A DNA stretch of 64,000 nt from Adineta vaga (taxonomy: Eukaryota > Rotifera): assembly GCA_021613535.1 (NCBI GenBank), contig CP075492.1, positions 6,572,001 through 6,636,000 of the forward strand. The letters run 5' to 3'. A program made the position numbers and the translations under genes. The notes under the pieces are model-generated. The model saw nothing but the letters and a program-made list of their open reading frames with translations. It had not been told where the DNA came from and did not search any database. Shown piece after piece: positions 57,390-64,000 of this stretch. Each line of letters begins with the position of its first letter. Within the stretch, counting starts at the first letter, position 1.

Positions 57390-58136
57390 AATTCAGTATA
57401 ATAGACATTTGCTTTATTGCATCATTTAAAAAAATGAATTTTTCTTTTGTTGTTAGTTTGTTTTGTTATTGTACAGAAAATTCTATTTTGTTTCGTTCTT
57501 TTTCTATTGTGCATTATTGGAAAGAAAACACAGTGAAAATGAACCACATTTAGATTGTATTTAATTACTGTTTATTTTGTGCTTATTATGACGATTTGTT
57601 AAAAACAAAGGTTTTTTTTTTCTTTGTATTTTTGTTTGTTCAATTAATCAAAATATAAAAAGTAAAGATTGATGATTATGAATATATATAATGATCTTAT
57701 CTAGTTGATTCTTTCAAGGCCTCGCTCGGAAACGACTGTTATAATAAAAATTGCATTATCTAGCATTGACAAATCAGGAAATAGGAATATATAACAAAAC
57801 GGCATATGCCGACTATACGATGTCAGTGATTTCATCTATTCTCCAAGCTAAAAGAGAATTTCATTCGACTAACAATAATTAAATTGCTAACTTTTTTTTG
57901 AAAATCGACTATTATATTTTATTGAAATAAATTTCATTTTCAATGAATGTTTTCATTATTAAAATCTGTCTATCCAAACGTCTGTTTTTCATTCGTTCAT
58001 ACTAAACCAATGAATACATGGTCCCTTGTTTGTTTATTTTTTTTTGCTATCCAAATATATAAAGCTTATTGAATCTATTCATATTTTTTTTCTATTTCTT
58101 CAATTGAAACTAGTTACAAAAAGAATTTGTTTAATA
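57390..58136. other. Intergenic spacer
   Basis: AT-rich with T runs (57613..57621). It contains the 3' UTR of the Cys-rich gene and the leader of the Q/N-rich gene. The Met at 58026 opens a frame into the next gene but lies in leader-like sequence. No other gene is seen. Confidence 0.45.
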
Positions 58137-59781
58137 ATGAGTACTTCAACAAATGAACCGATTGTAACTGAAGATCATTCATCTTCACGCGATGAGCAAC
58201 AACAACAGACACAGCAACAGCGCTATCCATCTACTAACTCATCATCACGACATTCAACACCGAATTCATCTGGTGGAGAAAAACAATTTCATTTTGGAAA
58301 TAATAATAATAATAATAATAATGAACGGTATATGACAGATTCAATGAATATTCTTCGTATACAATTTTCATTTTAGTGGTTCGGGACAAAATTCTCGAAC
58401 AAGTTCAGTTGCTGAATCAACAACAGTTAATACAGAAGGATTTTCCAACTATACAGAAATAATTCAGCATCTTCAAGCAGGTTAGTAACAATGCATGACA
58501 CATGTTATTCTATTGCTGTTAGTCCTTTTGTATCTATCTTATGAGAAGATCTGTATTTTATTATCAAACAAATGAATCTTCTCGATATATGTTCGACTCC
58601 TAACCAACTATTATCACTACTCGGATATTTATTATTCTAGTGTATCAAATATAGATATCATATCGCGATCTTTTTTCATTTAGTTTGGAATAATCACAAC
58701 AAATCAGTTGATGGTGGCCGTCGGACAGGTCACAATTCAGGACAAATATCCGGTAACGATCCTAATCATAATGAAACTGGTTCATCAAATTATTCAAAAG
58801 ATCATTCACAAACAGCATCCGCATCTCAACAACAGCAACATTATTCTCATCATCAATCTGGTCAACAACAGAATAATCAATATTCGGGACAACAATATCG
58901 AAATAATTATAATAATTCTCGTCGAACTGGCGGCGGCGGCGGCGGTGGTGGTGGTGGTAGTGGCAGTTATTCTCGAAATTATAGTGGTGGAAGTAATGAA
59001 GGATATTGGAACCAAAAACCAACTCGTTTTTCAGCTAATCGTCCCGTAAATAGTCTTATGACAAATTCAAATAATTACCAGCAGCAGCAACCATCTCAGT
59101 CCTCACCACCGACACAGCGCCGTCAAGGTGATATACAACAACAGTATCATCAAAATGACCAACAATCATCACAATCGTATCATAAAAGTGAGACTTAAGG
59201 ATTTGTTTTCTTTTTCATGTTTACAATACATCTATTATAAATATAAATAAACATAATATTCGAGAAAATACAGATTGATAGCAAATGAATCAATTAAATA
59301 TTCATCTCAAGTGGTAGGTATATAATATATGAGTGAGATAAGAAAGGAATATAGATTGTCGTTCGGTGTTTCGTATGTTGCACAGAATAGTTAGTTGACA
59401 GATCAAATTCATCTTGTTAGACAAGACATATGTCATTCTATAGTATTATTTCAATATACATGTTGATCAATGCTAATGAGAAACAGCGTTATAAATCTAA
59501 TTCAAATGCAGACAGTTTTCATCAATCGTACTTGTTAATCATTAGTAGTTAGAAATGACTGAAAATTTCTTTATTTAGAAAATCGTTCCGATCATGATCG
59601 TCGTCCTAATGGTTACAATTCTCAACAACAACAACAACAACAACAACAACCATCTTCTGATTATTCATTAAACAGTCATCATCAAGCAACTAACAGTGTT
59701 CAAAATCTCACCTCATCTGATCATTCACATATTAGTACAACTCAATCATTTCCAAGCAATTTAAGTTCTTACAATAGATAG
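58137..59781 (+). CDS. Q/N/G-rich prion-like low-complexity protein
   Basis: Four exons: 58137..58327, 58377..58480, 58684..59187 and 59579..59781. They total 1002 bases, or 333 residues. No folded domain is recognised. It has poly-Asn (about 8), poly-Gln runs encoded by CAA arrays (59624..59650), a poly-Gly stretch (GGC/GGT, 58930..58966) and many Ser, His and Tyr residues. The segment YSRNYSGGSNEGYWNQ is rich in Tyr-Gly and Arg, as in RNA-granule proteins. Segment FSNYTEIIQHLQAVWNNH is the only helical-looking part. It is probably a disordered RNA-associated or stress-granule protein, on composition only. The last intron (391 bases) is long for this locus. If it is retained, translation stops a few codons after 59187, giving a shorter isoform. 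Confidence 0.65.
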
Positions 59782-60528
59782 TTTCTTTTGCCGCTTTTCT
59801 TTTCATGTAGCTATTTGTTAAATATGAAAAAAAATCTTTTCTTTTTTCTGCAACTATAAGAGGTTCTACACTCTCTAAACAATATATCCGGCAGTTAGGT
59901 AGTATTATTCCTTCTCTATTTATATATATATATACACAAAGAAAAAAGAAATCTACAACATTTTTTTCTTCTTTGATTTATTCTTGTTGTCGTTGTTGTG
60001 TGTTTTACCTTTTTACTAGAAAAAAAAACATTGTTTTCTGTGTCGTTCGTTCGTTCGTTCATTTCGTTGTTTGTTCGGTTCTTTTCTAATGTCTATGTTA
60101 TTGGTTTGATTTTGTTCGACGTTCTTTCTTTCTTTCTTTTTTTTAAATGATGAAATATTCAAAACAGAAAAAAACAACTTTAAGTTTTTATATATCTATA
60201 TTCTTTAGATAAAATATATTTATTGGAATTATCTTACAATGTATGGTATCTATAATCAACATTGTTGATACAAAACAGTTACGTACAATTGAATGAACTT
60301 ATATTCAATGAATAGTTTCGCAATTACATTCACGCTTTTTCGCATTTCACACTAATCTATTTAAGTCCGCATATATTCTCTATATAGCTAATAGAATTTA
60401 TTCATTCATGTTCTATGATTTTTAGTATATACAAACGAATACTAACGCATTATCTAATAGAATCATGTTTGATCGCCTAGAAAAATATGCTTTTATTTCT
60501 TATCGATATCGATTTTTTTTTATAGATC
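59782..60528. other. Intergenic spacer / AMN1 promoter
   Basis: T-rich 3' UTR of the Q/N-rich gene with a GTTC array near 60046..60060 and a TA tract near 59922..59935. Upstream of AMN1 it carries TATCGATATCGAT (60501..60513), then GATTTTTTTTTATAG (AG at 60524-60525), an acceptor 3 bases before the ATG. Confidence 0.5.
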
Positions 60529-61371
60529 ATGGTAATCAAACTAGTTGATCTGTGTGCAAGCACAGTAGTCAATCATTTTAACATGATAATAAGTACGCAA
60601 TCATCAAGATTAACTGCACTTTCTGTCGATCTGAAAGCACGTCTATTTCTTTTACTTTCTCATCGTGGTTTGATTACTGATGATAATCTATCCTATTTAC
60701 TCAATTGTCGTACACGTACATTTGATTTTCGCGATTGTATGAATATAACAGATCAGTCTTTAATTTTAATGGCTCGTTGTTCATTAACTGCTCAAATAGA
60801 ACGTAAACGTATTGAATCAAATCAAAATCAAACTCAAATTTCATCATTTCAAATAACATCTGTATTGAATCCATCGGTTATTTATCTTCATGGAATGAAT
60901 ATAACAGATAATGGTTTAATCGATTTCGTTCAGCAATATCCATCTTTACGAAAAATTCGTTTACAAAATTGTTCACATATAACTGATGAAAGTATAAGTG
61001 CAATAGGAAAATATTGCTTACGTTTAATGGAACTTGATCTAACCGGTTGTATACAAATAACTGATGAAGGTGTTCAACATCTTCGACAATTACCATATCT
61101 TCGATCATTAAGTTTATCACAAACACGCATAAGTGACAATTCTCTAATTGCCATTGGACAATCATCATTTCATTATACATTGAATGAGATTAATTTGAAA
61201 ATGTGCGAAGAAATTACAGATGATGGTTTTGTATTTTTACTAAAAAATTGTCCAAAATTAAAGAAAGTTGGATTTATTCATTGTCCGAAATTAACGGAAA
61301 AATCGAGAGAAATTTTTAATGCACAAACGCATCAATTCTCCTTTCTTCTTCGAACGATTCCGGTTACATGA
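60529..61371 (+). CDS. AMN1: AMN1-like leucine-rich repeat protein
   Basis: Intronless, 280 residues. The N-terminal segment (LVDLCASTVVNH, DLKARLFLLLSHRGLITDDNL) matches the AMN1 leader rather than an F-box. It is followed by at least six cysteine-containing LRRs of the FBXL/AMN1 type: FDFRDCMNITDQSL, MNITDNGLIDFV, IRLQNCSHITDESI, LDLTGCIQITDEGV, LSQTRISDNSL and INLKMCEEITDDGF. The C-terminal GFIHCPKLTEKSREI corresponds to the final repeat of vertebrate AMN1 (258 residues). In yeast Amn1 antagonises the mitotic exit network; the animal function is poorly known. A 25-residue Gln/Asn-rich insert (about 95-120) separates two of the repeats. Confidence 0.85.
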   Translation: MVIKLVDLCASTVVNHFNMIISTQSSRLTALSVDLKARLFLLLSHRGLITDDNLSYLLNCRTRTFDFRDCMNITDQSLILMARCSLTAQIERKRIESNQNQTQISSFQITSVLNPSVIYLHGMNITDNGLIDFVQQYPSLRKIRLQNCSHITDESISAIGKYCLRLMELDLTGCIQITDEGVQHLRQLPYLRSLSLSQTRISDNSLIAIGQSSFHYTLNEINLKMCEEITDDGFVFLLKNCPKLKKVGFIHCPKLTEKSREIFNAQTHQFSFLLRTIPVT

Positions 61372-62123
61372 GAGCATGACAAATAGAAATTTATTTATCC
61401 CGGTGTTGTATTTTCATATATTGTATAAAAAAAAAGTCAATATTTTATCGAGAATAAATTCGTGTTAATAATATTTATAAAACTGTCCAATGCATCGATC
61501 GAATCGAAACATAGTATATCTTCTATAGACAAAAGAAATCATTGAACGTTAATAGATATGACCAACGATAAAACATCAGTATTGTCAATTCTTCTGTTTA
61601 TTATATTGGATATTTGCATATATATATATATATATGTCATTCATTTTTAGAAAACTTCAAATAATCTACACCTATTTCAATAATAATTTGTTTTCGTAGT
61701 ATTTCCTTCAAATATCCATGAATTGATTTTATCATAATACACACATATATTTCATAGAATCAGTATGTATGTACGTATATGGAAAAAAAAGAAAAACGAA
61801 ATCGCTTGAAAGAACAGCCTCATGATGGAGTAGAAGGGGAAGACGGAGGGAACATGATGTACACATATTTTTATCTGTTTTATTTCTATAACGAAAAAAA
61901 AAAGGTAATACTCGTCTTTCTTCACACTAACAAACGTGTTTATGTGGCAAAAAAAATCAAGCACTTATTTTTGATGATACATAACTCAGCCAGGTAAATA
62001 TTCATTGATTAATTCAATGTCCTTCTTGTAAGTAGACTCTCATCATATCTAGTTATATAAGGAGAGAATCATATTCTTCAAGGAAATGTTTTCGAAGAAT
62101 TCTTCTCTTTTTAGAATCTAAAA
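61372..62123. other. Intergenic spacer
   Basis: AATAAA at about 61453 is a likely AMN1 polyadenylation signal. TA tract at 61619..61635. The 72-codon frame at 61779..61997 is Lys/Tyr-rich without recognisable features. It ends in TTCTTCTCTTTTTAG (AG at 62114-62115), an acceptor 8 bases before the next ATG. Confidence 0.5.
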
Positions 62124-64000
62124 TGGTTGCATTATCATCAAGTGAAGTGATCAATACGATATCCAAATGTGTCAATAAAGAGAATAGAATTATCATTTGT
62201 TTCGATCCTGAAAATGATTTTCCTTCTGAAAAAGAAGATTTCAAGACTCGTCTTGATCAGATAAATGAATTCATTGTATTTCATAAAGACTTAGAATCTT
62301 GCTTGAAATTTATTCAATCCATTGAAAATGAACAAATTTTTCTCGTTACATCTGGTTCAGATGTTTCTCAAATGGTTAACTGCGATCAAATTGATTCTAT
62401 ATTTATTTATTCTATAAGACAAGAGCAATATAAACATTTTCTTGTTCAATATCCACAAATTATTGGTATTTATGATGATATTGATCTTTTATGTTCAGCA
62501 ATTCGAGAAGAAATCAATCGCATGGATGAAAAATTACAAACATGGTGTTTCTGGAATGAAGATGAACATCTTCAACACGATTTATCTAAACAAGCTAATC
62601 CATTTCTATGGCTTCAACTTCTTCATGATGTTATTTTACATTTACCACATGATCATCAATCGAAACAACAATTGTTTGATACTTGTCGAACTTATTATCG
62701 TAATAATTCCAAAGAACTTCTCATGATTGATGAATTTGAACGTAAATATCAATCGAAAGATGCTCTGCATTGGTATTGGAATAATTCTTTTCTTAAAAAA
62801 ATCATTACAAAATCATTACAAACAGAAAATTCTCTTCAACTCTATGCCTTACGATATTTCTTATATGACCTTGTCAATTCTTTCAATAATGAACATCATA
62901 ATTTGATTCAATTGAAGAAAGAAAAATTCATTGTTTATCAAGAAATGAGTCTATCAAATAAAGAATTGAATAGATTAAAAGATAAACAAGGTGCATTGGT
63001 TTCGATGAAAACATTTTTCAATGCAAAAACTGTTTACTCATCGAATACAATAACACCATCGATTGGTATGAAACTTCTTCGTCTTCAAATCGAATGTAAT
63101 CTTGAAGAAAAACTTTCTTTTGCTGAAATTCCTCATATCAATGAAATTCTCTTCAATCTCAATAGTACATTTCGTATTGATAATCTCGAAGAAATTAATG
63201 AACAAACTTGGCTTTTAAAAATGACTACAGTTAATGATGGACAAATGATCAAACAAAAATATATCGATGATACTCTTCGTCAAATTGAAAATCTATCAAT
63301 TTCAATTCTATTCGGTAAACTTTTATGTGATATGAGTCAATGGAAACAATCTCAAACCTATTTCGAATATATACGTAATGATTTACCAAATGAAGATCTT
63401 GCCTGTATTGATTACGATGTTGGTCATGCACTTCATTGGCAAGGTAAATGGATCGAAGCAGAAAAGTATTATCAACGTGCATACGATCGATTGATTCAAT
63501 CAGAACCAAGTCGAATCAAAGAATCTTCACATATACTTTCAAATATCAGTGAATTACAAGAATTGCAAGGTAAATATGATCAAGCATATGATATACAACA
63601 ACAAGCATTTACTATTCGAAAGAATTATTATCCATCAGATCATATACATATTGCATCGAGTTTAGATAATATTGGTCTTATTTATTATCAACAATTGAAA
63701 AATGATGAAGCACTTCTTTTCCTTCGACAAGCATTAACAATTCGTCAAAAATATTATCATCATCAACATGTGGAAATAGCAAATAGTTTGAAAAATATTG
63801 CCTGTGTTTTAACGGATCAACGACAACATGAACAAGCATTAGAATACTATCAACAAGCAATGACTATTTATAAAAACTATTATCCCAATGATCATGTTTA
63901 TATTGCACATATAATGAATAATATTGGATTGATTTTTTTTCGACAGGAGAAATATGATGAAGCAATTGATAATGTACAAAAAGCTCTGAATATTCAAAGA
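62124..64000 (+). CDS. TPR-repeat protein with a degenerate ADP-ribosyltransferase-like domain (partial, runs off the window)
   Basis: Open frame of 625 codons with no stop before the edge and no intron. Residues 1-200 are an unassigned N-terminal domain. Residues about 210-370 follow the order of an arginine-type mono-ADP-ribosyltransferase domain as found in bdelloid ART/TPR proteins: IVYQEMSLSNKELNRLK, then GALVSMKTFFN, then NEILFNLNSTFRI. However, the R, STS and ExE positions read Gln, Asn-Ala-Lys and Ile-Asn-Glu, so the active site appears lost. From about residue 395 there are tandem 42-residue kinesin-light-chain-type TPRs (HIASSLDNIGLIYYQQ, EIANSLKNIACVL, YIAHIMNNIGLIFF). The repeats suggest protein scaffolding. 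The start at 62124 is preceded by an acceptor-like site. It is not called a toxin: no catalytic set is present. Confidence 0.82.

Noticed and set aside
58762-59049. Open frames on both strands over the poly-Gly and Gln exon
   Set aside because: Repeat-driven shadows. The frame joined by four exons to TAG at 59781 explains the region.
61779-61997. 72-codon frame between AMN1 and the TPR gene
   Set aside because: Lys/Tyr-rich translation of A-rich sequence. The antisense frame is equally long, as expected by chance.
1-64000. Search by eye for transposons, tRNA genes, the SL RNA gene, telomeric repeats and CRISPR-like arrays
   Set aside because: No reverse transcriptase or transposase motif, no cloverleaf with a GGTTCGA-type box, no recognisable leader sequence, no telomere-like arrays and no spaced repeats were seen. 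A short or diverged element could be missed without a search tool.

Overview
The window is nuclear DNA of a small-genome invertebrate animal, most likely a bdelloid rotifer. The base composition is strongly AT-rich, most introns are only 45-75 bases long with GT-AG ends, and third codon positions favour A or T. The gene set is metazoan: SID-1-like dsRNA channel, Neverland/DAF-36 Rieske oxygenase, plexin-domain-containing receptor, RPGR, Rabin8, DZIP1, stathmin, SRSF10, hnRNP K. The right end carries a TPR protein with a degenerate ADP-ribosyltransferase-like domain, an architecture I associate with families expanded in bdelloids. The phylum call is inference. I see no transposon, rRNA, tRNA, CRISPR array or telomeric repeat.

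Layout, left to right. 1-5305: the 3' end of a PARP-like gene (+), a class I methyltransferase (-), and an RPGR-like RCC1-repeat protein with a C-terminal CaaX box (-). 6659-11684: an orphan GPCR (-) and a disordered protein with a PP1-docking-like motif (-), separated by long AT-rich spacers. 13938-20921: Rabin8/RAB3IP (+), a stathmin (-) lying 59 bases downstream of AROS/RPS19BP1 (-), SRSF10-like (+), and an intronless zinc alcohol dehydrogenase (-). 21134-32596: two tandem full-length ABCB/P-glycoprotein transporters (-). 33545-44896: PLXDC (-), an EF-hand protein (+), SID-1-like (-), DZIP1 (+), and a small DoxX-like membrane protein (+). 45798-52759: Neverland-like (+), hnRNP K (-), a dispanin/CD225 protein (+), and a putative amidated neuropeptide precursor (+). 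53760-64000: HGS/Vps27 (+), a small Cys-rich protein (+), a Q/N-rich protein (+), AMN1 (+), and the start of the pseudo-ART/TPR gene (+).

Functional themes. RPGR, Rabin8 and DZIP1 all belong to the Rab8/transition-zone machinery of cilia. HGS is ESCRT-0. The SID-1-like protein points to dsRNA handling.

RNA-level organisation is the most distinctive aspect. Thirteen genes have a 3' splice-acceptor-like site 3 to 46 bases upstream of the start codon. In two places such a site lies just after the upstream gene's stop or AATAAA (AROS to stathmin, DZIP1 to the DoxX-like gene), which suggests spliced-leader trans-splicing and small operons. The SRSF10 gene has a candidate poison exon in its unusually long first intron. 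Exon models were built by hand from GT-AG sites and reading frame. Where I list all exons, the summed length is divisible by three unless stated otherwise.
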